From the NCBI RefSeq assembly GCF_001625215.2, contig NC_030383.2, positions 1,872,779 to 1,936,778 on the forward strand: a stretch of DNA of 64,000 nt, given 5' to 3'. Origin of the DNA: Daucus carota subsp. sativus. Taxonomy: Eukaryota > Streptophyta > Magnoliopsida > Apiales > Apiaceae. The stretch's first letter is position 1, and each line of letters starts with the position of its first letter. A program made the position numbers and the translations under genes. Shown in pieces: positions 1-10,628 of this stretch. The notes beneath the pieces were generated by a model that was not told the DNA's origin, made no database searches, and saw only the letters and a program-made list of their open reading frames with translations.

Positions 1-834
1 GATCTCTGCAGGACCTGCCATCGTGGTTGACGTTCCCAGAGACCAGAACATAACTGGTATGCTCATGACACTTCTATTACTTGAATGCCATACCCTTTAC
101 AAAGCATGACTGTTTGATTTTGCATTTCTCAGCTGATGTTATGAAGCTTTTGAATATTCCCCGGGGAGTAAAGCGTGTGCTTTTCAGGACCTTAAACACC
201 GACAAGTAAGTTCTCAGAACAACGATACACTGTTATCCTTATGACCATCTGATGATTATTACTCTATTTGTTCATCAAATGGTCTGAACACAACCGCGTT
301 CCCTTTCCTCCTTTCAGGAAACTCATGAGTTTTACAGAGTTTGACTCGAGCTACGTGGGATTCACACAGGATGGAGCACAATATCTTGTAGATAATACTG
401 ATATTAAACTTGTTGGTAAGATGTTAATTTCTCCCAGTTGTCTACATTTTCATACATTTTTATTCAAAATTATTAACTTGTTTTCTGTTTTATAGGAATT
501 GATTACCTGTCAATTGCTTCAGCTTTCGATGTTCTTTCTCCACATCTAGTATTGATGAAAAATAAGGTAAGTAATTGAACTTCTATAACATAATCGACAC
601 TCATTCAGAATTTTTAGTACTTTTTCCATCAGCAAGGTAGTCAGAATCGATACGAGTGGCTTGGATAATGTTTTGAAATCTATTCTAACACTGAGCTATA
701 TGCTTTAGGATATTATTCCTTTGGAAGGCTTAAAGCTTGATGGAGTCGAGGTGAATGTTCCATACACCATTCACTGCCTACCTCTAAAGTTGCACGCTGA
801 TGCGTCTCCAGTGAGGTGCATTCTCATCAAGTGA
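1..834 (+). CDS. Cyclase-family protein (kynurenine formamidase-like), 3' part of gene
   Basis: Five coding exons are visible: <1-56, 133-205, 318-415, 496-566 and 709-834, each bounded by GT-AG introns with consistent phase, ending in TGA at 832-834. They give about 140 residues of the C-terminal part of a plant cyclase-family (PF04199) protein. Recognisable stretches are [15 protein letters not shown], a [10 protein letters not shown] segment, an [22 protein letters not shown] segment and a DYLSIAS segment. The family's HxGTHxDxPxH metal site lies upstream, outside the window, so catalytic integrity cannot be judged. Plant members are secreted or ER-associated proteins linked to cell death and stress control; that role comes from family knowledge only. 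The gene is partial because the window begins inside an exon. Family assignment is firm, exact orthology is not. Confidence 0.88.
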
Positions 835-2125
835 AGCCCTCCGGCTAAAGTAGCTTAATGTAAGTAAGTAAGTCCTCTCTCTTCCTCTTCCTCTACATGA
901 CGAAGAAAAAAATCTGTTACATAAAAATTAAGGGCAATCTGCATATACCAGACTTCCGTCAGACTCTGTTGACTCGGAAGCCCTGCAACATTTCTGACAT
1001 GATCTTGCTAATACAAGCTTTTGTGCTGCAGGAAGCGAGTTGTACGTACTTGCTTCTTCATTTAACCGATCCTGCCCGCGACAAACTTCCTGCAGCAGGA
1101 CCAAATTTTTCTTTTGCTTATGCGGTTTACACGCCTTGTAATATCTGACAATATTGCCATTTAGTAATAAAAATGGCTACTCTCTTCGTGTTTCTTTTAT
1201 ATCCTCGCCTCAACTACTCTCTTCGTGTTTCTTTTATATCCTCGCCTCAACTTGGCGGCGATTCATTGTAATACGATTATTAGTTGATTACAAATTATTT
1301 CCCTTCGCAAAATATTTACATTACTGCATTGACGATACGCAGCTCTGTTCTAAAAGTCGGTGATTAATCACGATTAATCCTTGTTTCGTAGCTTGCTGAA
1401 TTGATTAAATATCCTATTATTCCCCAATCAATCTAATTAATCCCGGATTAATCCTTGTTCCGTGACGTCACCGATTAAGTCCGATTCTCGCTTTTTACAA
1501 CACTGATGCACAGAAAAAAAGAACAGAATACAGCTGTGCTTTTTCTGGGAGAAAACATGAAAATGGGGCGGCAGTGGGAGAAGCTGACAGAACCACTTCA
1601 CCGACTTATCTGTCTAGCTTTCTGAATTTCAACAAAGGCATCATCGCTTTCATCGTACACTAGCATCCAACAAGCAATCAGCATTTTATACGCGTAATAA
1701 ACCTGATTATGGCATAAACCAGTACTTCTGATCGCGACTAATCCTCTGGTTTTGATTATTTCCCTTTCAATATTTTTTCGGGCAGTTTCATCGGGTTATT
1801 TCAATGAACGATTCTGCTTAGAAAGATTACTTAACCACATTTTACAGAACTGAGTTTCTTCATTGTCATTACAGTATTTATGCTACAAATTCTGAAGTTT
1901 CTTGATCATCCAAGCATTTAAAATCATTTATTTACAACAACTTATTTTTTTATATAAATCATACAAGTAATTCCAGCTTTCAGTCATGATAATATCTCGT
2001 TTTGTGCTGCTAAACACAAATAATTAGTCTATTATCTTGATGAAAGCAAACAATTACATGTAAAAGTACATTTCAGACGTAGCTGAGCATGAAAGGCTCA
2101 TTTTATTGGATTTTCAGGGAAACAA
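835..2125. other. 3' UTR and intergenic spacer after the cyclase gene
   Basis: No convincing coding region. The first 300 bases probably hold the 3' UTR of the cyclase gene; an AATAAAAATG stretch near 1166 could serve as a polyadenylation signal. The rest is AT-rich spacer up to the stop codon of the minus-strand GASA gene. Confidence 0.6.
1177..1250. repeat. Perfect 37-bp tandem duplication
   Basis: Two adjacent identical copies (1177-1213 and 1214-1250) begin CTACTCTCTTCGTG and end CCTCGCCTCAA. It lies just past the likely polyadenylation region of the cyclase gene. The perfect identity points to a recent slippage or repair event. Confidence 0.9.
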
Positions 2126-2630
2126 TCAAGGGCACTTGGGCTTGCCCTTAGAGTTCTTCATGTCTCTGTAGCAAGGGCACTCATCTTTGTGACCATAAGT
2201 TCCAGAAGGCACACAATGGCACGCCTCACAGCAGATCCCACAATACTTCAAGCACCGATCTTGCACCCCTGCTTTTGAGCACCTCACCGCGCACTTGGAG
2301 TCGCAGAAACCTAGCATAAACATAAACACAGACTATTATACAATTCGAGCCTGAAATCAATAGATGAAAAACAGAAACCAAGCATAAACATAAACACCGA
2401 GTATTATACGATTCGAGCCTGATATCAATAGATGAAAAACGTCATCGTTTAAAGTAACCAACTCTTCCAAAATACATCTGAGATAATTTGGTATTCAACA
2501 AAATAAGCTTAAGGCATGCATGTCCATTGTAAATATTGAACTTACTTGAGCCAGCCATTGTTGTTTGCAGGGACTGGCCGAGCACAAGAGCTAGGACTAG
2601 AAGGCTCGCGAGAACGAATTTCATCTTCAT
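2126..2630 (-). CDS. GASA/snakin family cysteine-rich secreted peptide
   Basis: Two exons on the minus strand, 2630-2546 and 2310-2126, joined by a GT-AG intron, encode an 89-residue precursor. Residues 1 to about 25 form a hydrophobic signal peptide with a [13 protein letters not shown] core. The GASA domain (PF02704) follows and has all 12 cysteines, starting [10 protein letters not shown] and ending GKPKCP, with the typical CGICC cluster. The family comprises gibberellin-regulated, secreted, disulfide-rich peptides with roles in growth and antimicrobial defence. The linker between signal peptide and domain is very short, as in small GASA/snakin types. A second in-frame ATG two codons downstream could also start translation. 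The intron's 3' end carries a 68-bp duplication, described separately. Family call is very secure; subfamily is uncertain. Confidence 0.93.
2304..2439 (-). repeat. 68-bp tandem duplication spanning the GASA 3' splice site
   Basis: Segments 2304-2371 and 2372-2439 are imperfect tandem copies with period 68. Each holds the last intron bases, the acceptor region and the first exon bases (GTTTCTG). In the copy next to exon 2 the acceptor reads AG at 2312-2311; in the intronic copy the equivalent bases at 2380-2379 read TG. Confidence 0.88.
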
Positions 2631-2697
2631 CGAGGATTTTCTTCTTTCCGCGATAATTTATAAATTTTTGTACGTGACTAAGAGTTTTCGAGAGGGT

Positions 2698-2708
2698 ATA
2701 TTTATAGG
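2698..2708 (-). promoter_or_regulatory. TATA box of the GASA gene
   Basis: On the minus strand the sequence reads CCTATAAATATAC, a near-consensus plant TATA box about 70 bases upstream of the ATG at 2630. The expected start site is near 2670, giving a short leader. Confidence 0.7.
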
Positions 2709-3076
2709 CACGAATTTAGTGTGACCCGAAAGTTGTTGGAAAAATTGTTTAGCTCCTAAGAATGAAGTTGAGTGGAGTACAGTCTGTCTTTTCAGGTGGT
2801 TTTCAATTTTTGTGGTGTAAATCTCATTTTCATACTACCTACCTGCTTAACAACTATAAATTCCCTTTTTTGCATATTCAATCATTTATCAACTTTGCCG
2901 CGTAGCCTGTAGTGTTTGTTCAAAATCTCTGTGGTTAGGAAAACGATTAACGATGTTTCTCGGTTTTTAATTAGTTGTTTTTTTTTTCAATGATGAATCT
3001 GATTAAAGCATATTATTTTATTTTAAAAAATTGAAAATTACATGTTCAAATAGGTTGGATGAGATTTTTAATGATA

Positions 3077-3388
3077 CTCCCTCCGTCCCAGTCAATTCTA
3101 TACAGTTTCCTTTTTGGGCCGTCCCATCATTTCTATACATTCCAAAAATAGTAACTTTTAATAATATAAAACACTATTACACCTACTACTTTCTTCCACT
3201 ATCTTCATTCTATAATAATATAAACACTATTACACCCACTACTTTCCTCCGCTATCTCATATCTATCATTAAATATAAATGGGTCCCACCACTTCACCCA
3301 TTTTTCCTCTAACTTTACTCACATTTTACACTTTTTCTTGGTCTCCGTGTCCAAACCATTTGTATATAAATCACCGGGACGGAGGGAG
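3077..3388. mobile_element. Stowaway-type MITE (Tc1/mariner), complete
   Basis: The 312-bp element starts CTCCCTCCGTCCC and ends with its complement GGGACGGAGGGAG, flanked by TA at 3075-3076 and 3389-3390. This matches the Stowaway terminal repeat and target preference. It has no coding capacity. A related truncated copy lies at 57,413. Confidence 0.92.
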
Positions 3389-3390
3389 TA

Positions 3391-4157
3391 TAGTTTTTCT
3401 TATATTTCAAATCATACAACATATATGAATTCAATAAAATTTTGATGAATTTGACTACTCAAAAAATCTCACTATAAAACTTATCAGAGCAACTTCCTTT
3501 CCAAATACAATAGTGGTATAGTGTAATTTATAATGTAAACTTAACTATAATTCAACATAAAAATAATGCCAAACTTACACAATATGTTTAGTGTAACACC
3601 AAATTGCATGTTTTCAAAAAGTTATAATGTTGCTGATGTAATTCTTAAACCTGCATATGTTTTGTTTTTGCATATGTTTTTTTTTAGTTACTCCCTCTGT
3701 CCCATTTAATTATATACGTTTCTTTTCAACTGCTCGACACGCATTTCAATGCTCTTATAAAACACAGTTCCGTAACTTATTTTTGAGATTTTCTTTTTAT
3801 GAATAAATATATAACATCCAAACTTTAATTCAGAAAAATAAAATTTTAAAAATAAATTACACAACCACACTTTACAGGAGCATTAAAGTCCGTGCCGCGT
3901 CCTCGTCCCCCAATGTATACTACTCAGGAGGACGGAGGGAGTAATAAATTATTTATAAGTTCAGTCAAATGTACGAAATATGTAAGCTGGCACGCAACCG
4001 AAGTTGCTCTGTCATTTCTGCGTTCATGAGAAATAGTTCACACTCTAATCCCCTTCTACTTCTACTTGTGCCCAATACTGAATCTATCCTCTTTCTTTCT
4101 ATTCACACACAATTTCATCTTCCAAAAGTTAGTAACCTGATTCAAAACTTTATACAT
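3391..4157 (+). repeat. Duplicated upstream region of an IQD-like gene, copy 1
   Basis: With a Stowaway insertion (3691-3941) removed, this stretch aligns throughout with 7830-8312. Shared blocks include ATGCCAAACTTAC near 3570, GGCACGCAACCGAAGTT near 3990 and ACCTGATTCAAAAC near 4140. The similarity ends just where the other copy reaches its ATG; here the sequence continues as AT-rich DNA with no matching ORF. This copy is therefore a promoter/leader duplicate without its gene. Confidence 0.82.
3691..3941. mobile_element. Stowaway-type MITE inserted in duplication copy 1
   Basis: A 251-bp element with termini CTCCCTCTGTCCC and GGACGGAGGGAG, flanked by TA at 3689-3690 and 3942-3943. The matching place in copy 2 (about 8110-8125) has no insertion, so it landed after the duplication. 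Confidence 0.9.
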
Positions 4158-5684
4158 ATATAAAAATATCATTTGAGCTTAATTATAAAAAAAAAATTGT
4201 TCGAAAAACATCATCACTATGGTAAGACAGAGCAGATATTATCCGTGTCCGAAGTAAAGCGGATATTATTCGTATGCGGATCCGACGATTGCGGATACGA
4301 ATACATATATAGACATATCCGTATCCGAATTATGCGTTTGACAACCTTCCATTGACTAAGTGAGTGATAAATTATAAATTATAAAGTAGAAATTATACTT
4401 GTTATTTTAAGTAAACTAATTCAATACAATTACAAACTATAATATTTGTTAGAAGACAGTTTGCAACTTAAATTAATTAAATACAGCTTTTTATATATAT
4501 AATTTGCAATCAAATACAAAAAATGTAACGTTTTGTGAAAAAGTTAATTAATCTCAATTACGTGCTGTGTAGGTTATTTTTTTGTCTCATTTGGTTATAT
4601 TTGGTTGTAAATTGTGATTTTATAAAAGAGTTGTGTTCTTTTTTTTTTACTAAGTAATGTTTTTATTATAAAACAAAAAATGACGTTTATTTCTCAAAAA
4701 GTCCTGTTATTATTGTATTTGTTTCATTTTCTTACAAATTAAATATTTGCCAAATATATTATATTATAAATTATTTAAGAAAACATATCGACTTCACTTC
4801 ATTATAAATATTGATAATACAGATGAACCGTGCTTGTGTAATTATAGAGAAAAAATTTAAAACGGTACGCAACAAACTACGAGCCATAAGTAGTGATGAT
4901 ATTGTAAACAGAAAATCTGGAAACGTCTAAGGTACTCATGCTCATGCATAGTGGTTTTCATAATTTTTTAGGTAAACTGAGACTATCATTAAAACCACTA
5001 GAGACGTGACTGATTGTTACCTTACTAAAGCTACAGACCAAAAGAGAACTAGAACCTAGCCAAACATATCCAACAGCTAGAATTTCAAGAGACTAACAAA
5101 TAAGTCATGTCCACCTTGATTAGAATGTTCAATATCAAATTAATAACACAAAAAATAAAATTTTAATATTCAGACTATGTAATTTCTTACCGTCAACAAC
5201 ATTTGTTTACCGTTGCACAACATTTTTTTACCGTTTTCACAACATTATCAACAATACTAGTAGTGTTTGTCGAAAAAAAAATAATACTAGTAGTGTAGTT
5301 ACTTTTTTCCCTAATATATTTTTGCCCCTGGCTAGTATATCTTTGCCTTTAGTTAAAAATTTATTACTGTAACAATAAAATTTAAGGAGATTGAATAAAT
5401 ATATGCATATAAATTACAAAATTTTAATCAGGATCTGCCTCTACTCCTCGTTCACGCCCACCATCTCTACTCCTCGTTAACGCCCACAATGACAACGGCA
5501 TGTTTCCCCATAGAAACAGATGTACACCCATTTCCTACACACATACATGAGACATGACAGAATCAATTATTTAGCTAAGAATAAATAATACTATGTTATT
5601 GGGCCAAGAATTCTCAGTTAAGTTGTGATAATAAATTCTTTAACTGTCCTAGTCATCTCATCTAGTTGGATGGCTTCTTTGGAG
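4158..5684. other. AT-rich repeat-bearing spacer
   Basis: No gene seen. Near 4235-4335 a cluster of GGATAT/CCGTATCCG words in both orientations resembles hAT-type MITE remnants. Segments 5103-5212 and 5432-5556 recur near 13.8-14.0 kb, as described there. Confidence 0.5.
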
Positions 5685-5828
5685 CTTTATCTCCAACATG
5701 AAATTATTGATCCATATATATATATATATATAGGGACTTACTCGAGTACAAACCTTCTTTATCTTCAACATGAAATTACCGGTCCATATATATATATATA
5801 TAGGGTCTTACTCGAGTACAAACCTTCT
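5685..5828. repeat. 72-bp tandem duplication containing (TA)n tracts
   Basis: Two copies (5685-5756, 5757-5828) share CAACATGAAATTA, a TA microsatellite of slightly different length, and ACTCGAGTACAAACCTTCTT. No coding content. Confidence 0.85.
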
Positions 5829-5832
5829 TAAC

Positions 5833-6138
5833 GTACAAACTACAAACTAAATTTAAAAAGTCTCCAAATCAAATTGAAACATAGCACATATGGTATGGAA
5901 ATTAATCATTGCGAGATGAATAAAAATACAATGAAGTCAGATTTCAAAAAAAGTTCACCGATTGACGGGAAAATTCAAATTAAGAACAGAGGGGATTATG
6001 TGGATCATGTGTGGGAGGGTGTATATTAACTGGTGTGTGGGCTAATAATTTTCGGATGAGCCAGAGTCGAACGCGGGTTTCCCGGGACAATAGAGAAATC
6101 CACCACTTGGGCTATCCAATTTACTTTGTAGTTTGTAC
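5833..6138. mobile_element. TIR-bounded element enclosing a tRNA-derived SINE-like sequence
   Basis: GTACAAACTACAAACTAAAT at 5833 is mirrored by ATTTACTTTGTAGTTTGTAC ending at 6138, giving about 20-bp inverted ends on a 306-bp unit. Inside, on the minus strand, lies a tRNA-like head (6061-6117) and a body running down to a poly(A) run at about 5947-5954. No clear target duplication was found, so the outer unit's class is open. Confidence 0.5.
6061..6117 (-). mobile_element. tRNA-derived SINE head (A and B boxes)
   Basis: On the minus strand TAGCCCAAGTGG (6114-6103) fits a pol III A box and CGTTCGACTCTGG (6073-6061) fits a B box, about 30 bases apart as in tRNA-derived SINEs. The body continues toward about 5947, where the minus strand ends in a short T run, as in Au-type plant SINEs. 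The acceptor stem is not paired, so this is not a functional tRNA gene. Confidence 0.6.
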
Positions 6139-6148
6139 ACTAATTTAA

Positions 6149-7556
6149 CTAGTTTTTTAACCCGTGCAAAGCACGGGTTGTTTTAAATTATTTTTTTCAA
6201 TATATCTAATATATTTTTGTTCATCATTTCTAAATAAAGATTATTTGTATTATAAACGTAATCTAAATGTAATATTTGTTTGTATTTGAAGTATATCATG
6301 TGTATGTTAGGCTGCCTCCGCTTCTGGCTATTCCATCTTGTTATTTTTTTTTATTAGGACTTCTACTTTCTTTCAAACACTTTAATAAACTTATAAATCT
6401 AGACTTACCTCTCACTAATAGTCCACTTTTTTCTTTTTGAGAAAAAAGTCACTTTTTTTAAGTTTATCCAAACGACCCCTGTATTGATGTATACACGTAA
6501 CCTCATTATTATGATATTTATTAAAATATAAATATAAAAAATATAGACTATTTAAAATTTTATTATATAATTGAAATACCACTCGCCTAAAATTATTGAA
6601 AATTTGTTACAAAAAATGAGATTCTTGCCGAATTAGAGTCTTTGTCATATAGTTATATATTATATTTATAATCTTTCTAATATATATATATACACACACA
6701 CATATAATTTTATTAAATCATAATAATTAAATTCTAAAAATCGGCCAAATTAACGGATTAATCGATAATCGGACGGATTTTGATCCAATTTGATAAAATC
6801 CGGTTAAATCGATGTCTAGTTGGTAAGAGATTTGATTAATAGCTCGAAAAATCTACTTAAAGAATTTTGGTAACTGTCACTTAATAAAACATAATGTATC
6901 TTCCCTTTATTAATTTCTTAGTACCAGATTAACTACCAGAATTCCGGTAGATAAACAGAAAAACATTTGCAGGTGTTCCAGAAAACCCTTCAAAATAATA
7001 ATACATATGCACAACACAATTTATGAAATTCTTCTCATTTATGCACAACATGAATCTTATAAGAACCTGATATATCATAATTGTATGCATGTGTAGATAT
7101 CTTTTCAATGCTTTACTAATCTAGGTTTGAGCTTCTCTTCACTATACAGTACTTACAGTTGGAGCATTTTTATTAACTTACCAGGAGTCTACTATTTTGT
7201 TTTACATTTAAGAGCTACCTAAGAGGCTTTTGGAGATGGTTTTAATGTTGCTTTACTGCAATCTTTGAACTACAAGCCACTGATCCATTAAATTTTGATC
7301 CATAAAAAATACTAGATATTTATCTTTTATTAAATCATAATTATAAATATTATATACTTATATGTATTGGAGTTTTAATTATAAAGTAATTAATGTATAT
7401 TAATGAAGAGATATTAATGTCTAATAAATATGTTAGCATAAAAGGTCAATAATAGCATCACTATTTATGAATATATATATGTACAATGAGAAGGGTAGTT
7501 TAGTCTCAACGAATTAAATTACTCACAGTTCTTCTATTAGATATATAATAGATAGA
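6149..7556 (-). mobile_element. Non-autonomous Helitron, both termini present
   Basis: Read on the minus strand, the element starts TCTATCTATTATATATC (from 7556) and ends with a 9-bp-stem hairpin, AACCCGTGC-TTT-GCACGGGTT (6179-6159), six A residues and CTAG (6152-6149). It sits exactly between A (6148) and T (7557), the host dinucleotide used by Helitrons. These are the diagnostic TC...hairpin-CTRR features. The 1,408 bp contain no Rep/helicase ORF, so mobility would depend on an autonomous partner. The 5' end could instead lie four bases inward, because GATA is repeated there. Confidence 0.88.
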
Positions 7557-7829
7557 TTTGTATTTGAACACTCTCATATATAGGAACACTTTAAAAGAAC
7601 AACAGGACTAACACTATCATAACTCTAATGTCTTCTATTTCAAAATTATATTCTCTTTTTATAAACTAAAAAATTAAAAATATAATTTATAATTAGTTAA
7701 AAAATAAAAAAAATAAAACTGCTATTAATAACATATGTTAATATTTATAAAAAGATGATAAATATATATTGTTTCTAATACTCATTTACAATTTACAAGA
7801 TCATCATGTAACCTTTTTTATTTTAAAGC

Positions 7830-8315
7830 ATATTTTTTATATATTTTCAAATAATACAACATATATAAATTAAGTAAAATTTTGATGAAATTGACTGCCC
7901 AAAAAATTCCAATATAAAACTAATCAGAGCAATTTCAACCCAACTACAATACTAGTATAGTGTAACTTATAGTGTAAAATCAACTACAATTCAACATTAA
8001 AATAATGCCAAACTTACGCAATATGTTTAATTTAACACCAAATTGCATATGTTTTTAGAAAGTTCGAGTGTTATTGATGTCATTCTTAAACCTGCAAATG
8101 TTTTGTTTTGGTTGATAAATTACTTATAAGTTAAGTCAAATATACGAAATATATAAGCCAAAGAATGGCACGCAACCGAAGTTACTCTGTCATTTCTGCC
8201 TTCATGAGAAATTGTACAACACTCTAATCCCCTGTGCCCAACACTGAATCTATCCTCATTTTCTCTATTCACACACAATTCCATCTTCCCAAACGTTAAT
8301 CACCTGATTCAAAAC
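7830..8315 (+). repeat. Duplicated upstream region of an IQD-like gene, copy 2
   Basis: This aligns with 3391-4157 but lacks the Stowaway insertion and runs straight into an ATG at 8316. It probably contains the promoter and leader of the IQD-like ORF. No convincing TATA box could be assigned. Confidence 0.8.
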
Positions 8316-8513
8316 ATGAGAAAAGCAACCAAATGGTTTCGCAGCCTCTTTGGCCTAAAAAAGCCGAACAATATCACTACAACCACCCCCTGTACTGATG
8401 CAAAACAAACTCCAAGTCGACGTTGGAGCTTCAAAAGGTCTACCTTACTCAAATCATATGTTTTAAGAATGACATCAATAACAATAGGCTTGAAAAAAAT
8501 CATTGGGTGGTAA
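8316..8513 (+). pseudogene. IQD-like (calmodulin-binding) first-exon fragment
   Basis: The 65-residue ORF starts MRKATKWFRSLFGLKKPN and contains SRRWSFKRS. This is the typical N-terminal signature of plant IQ67-domain proteins (M-G-K-A-x-K-W-F-R-S-L-x-G-x-K-K and RRWSF); the usual Gly2 is Arg here. After RRWSF the sequence departs from the family. No IQ67 exon (IQxxxRGxxxR motifs) is seen within the next 2 kb, so this is most likely a truncated gene. It could still be a short expressed ORF. Its upstream region also exists at 3.4-4.16 kb. Confidence 0.45.
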
Positions 8514-10628
8514 AAATCCTAGGATGGTGATTTTTCCGCTGAAAGAAACAGAGGGTCTCCTGCAATTTCATCAAAAATATATGATTAATGTCTTTCAGCG
8601 GGGGAAAAAACCGTTGGATGTCAAATATCCTATACTGCAACATAGGACCCGGACCCTTACTTAAATACACTTACTTAAATAGTTACATTTATCTTTCAGG
8701 AGAAATCTATCCATTTGAGCATATTAAGAACAGAAATTCGTGTTTTTGGTGATGGCATGTAGATATAAAAGATTTAACATACTAGCACATATTAAAGCTA
8801 ATGAAAGAAGGCCCAACTCACTGAAACATTCAACATACACCCGAATCAATCACTAAACAAAATTTTCAAACTCAGTAAAAAGCACGCCTTTTTCAATCAC
8901 CAAACACAATTTCTTGGACCATACAGGCAACTAATTTAGATATTTTTTAGGTGATATTCGCACAACAGTAGCTGGTAAAAACACGAATGTGTAAAGAAAG
9001 AAACATGAACATGATCATTGTAACACCAAGTTGGATATATGATCATATTGTAATAATCTCTGGCAGGAGGTGCCACCTCATGTATTGTCTTGTTATCTAG
9101 CACTCATCTTATTTGCTATAGCCACTGTTAAGATTGAAATCTTGAACTGTCCTATTTTGTTGCAGGATAACTTCTCCTCGGATGTAGGTGCAAGTTGAGA
9201 GTCTGTAAGTTGAACATCATCAAATTATGTACAATTTTTCATTCATCATTGGACAAAGGATTATTAGATGATCTGTGCTTAACAAACCTTTTTTTCATGT
9301 GGCCTAATCATCCATCTAGATTGAAGGGTGAATTTGAGTAATTTTGGGTATCATCCCAACTGCTAAGATTTTCCAGCTCCCTAGTCTCACTAGTTTTTCA
9401 TTCATACCATAATCCAGTGCTGATAGTAACTTACATGGCGATAAGATTTAAAATTTAAAAAATTTAAAGTCTTAACACATGTCATTGCTGCAATTTATTG
9501 TCCACCAGACATTGCAAAAGGAATTTCAGTGATATTACACCGACTGCAATAGGTTCTCAAACTTCAACACACTGCAATGCAGATCTTGGGAATATCTTTT
9601 TAAAAAAATAAATAATTACTGCTTCTCTAGATCCAACTTAACATTAAAAAATATCATATCAATGTTAACCGTCCCATTTTTATCCTCTTTTATCTTAAAC
9701 CATCTACATAACCCCTATAGTGCAGTGAGTCGTAGAAATGAGGTCCGGATCCGTGACAAGCAATTGAGACAATCATCGTAAGTAATTGATGGATCTGGAC
9801 CAATAATCTAAAAATAATTCTTATATCTATATCAGCCTTTTAGACTATGCCATTTTAATTATAGTTCACTGCTTGGAACATAAAATGTGAAAATAGTAGA
9901 TCGCACAGATCCTCTTTAGCTTCCTACGAGCTCTCTTAGTTAATTGAACAACTTGTAATTGGTAACTAATGTTAAAATGAAATCAACAACTAGTAAGCCA
10001 AGGACAGGGACAAGACACATGGAGAATACTACAGTCGCAAGCTAAGGGCAGGGACAAGATGAAAGAAGGCATACAGATTCTACATAAAACAACCTTCTAC
10101 ATACAACCTGCATATCACCATAGAATACATAAAGGCGCCCTAGTCAACATTAATGTCCAAGCCATTGCATAGATAATAGATAGATAGACACACAATTATA
10201 TAATACATACGAGAGAATAGAATCCATCCAAGTCAAGAACCTAAGAAGCATAATCGTTGGGGGTACTCCCCTGTAGCTTCAAATTAATTATTACATAGAT
10301 AGACATTAGATAATATTTAAAACCGAGGCGACACAATAGTTAGATGTTACTTGCCATCACCAACGGTTTACTCATATCGGACACACTAGTTAGATGTTAC
10401 CTGCCATCACCCACGGTTTACTCTGACACATAAAACGAACAAAGGTCATATCCCTGCATACATTCCAAACAGAGTCAAAACAATGGGTTGCGACAAAGTT
10501 AGTGGCAGCAGTAAGATGAGAAAAATACTAGTGGTTGGCAAGGGACAAACACCTAATAAGAGAAGGAGAAGAAATAAAATCACAAAAACATAAAAGTCTA
10601 AGGCTACCTTGTTGCTCATGGCCTAATT
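8514..10628. other. Spacer without recognised gene
   Basis: No coding region supported. A short inverted repeat, CCGCTGAAAG near 8536 and CTTTCAGCGG near 8590, may be a small foldback remnant beside the IQD-like fragment. The 3' part, near 10.3-10.6 kb, may contain the 3' UTR of the minus-strand cystatin-like gene. Confidence 0.5.
10331..10436. repeat. 50-bp imperfect tandem duplication
   Basis: Two copies with period 50 share TAGTTAGATGTTAC and CGGTTTACTC. They lie about 200 bp downstream of the cystatin-like gene's stop codon. Confidence 0.8.

Noticed and set aside
6061..6117. Functional tRNA gene
   Set aside because: A and B boxes are present but the stems do not pair; a SINE head fits better.
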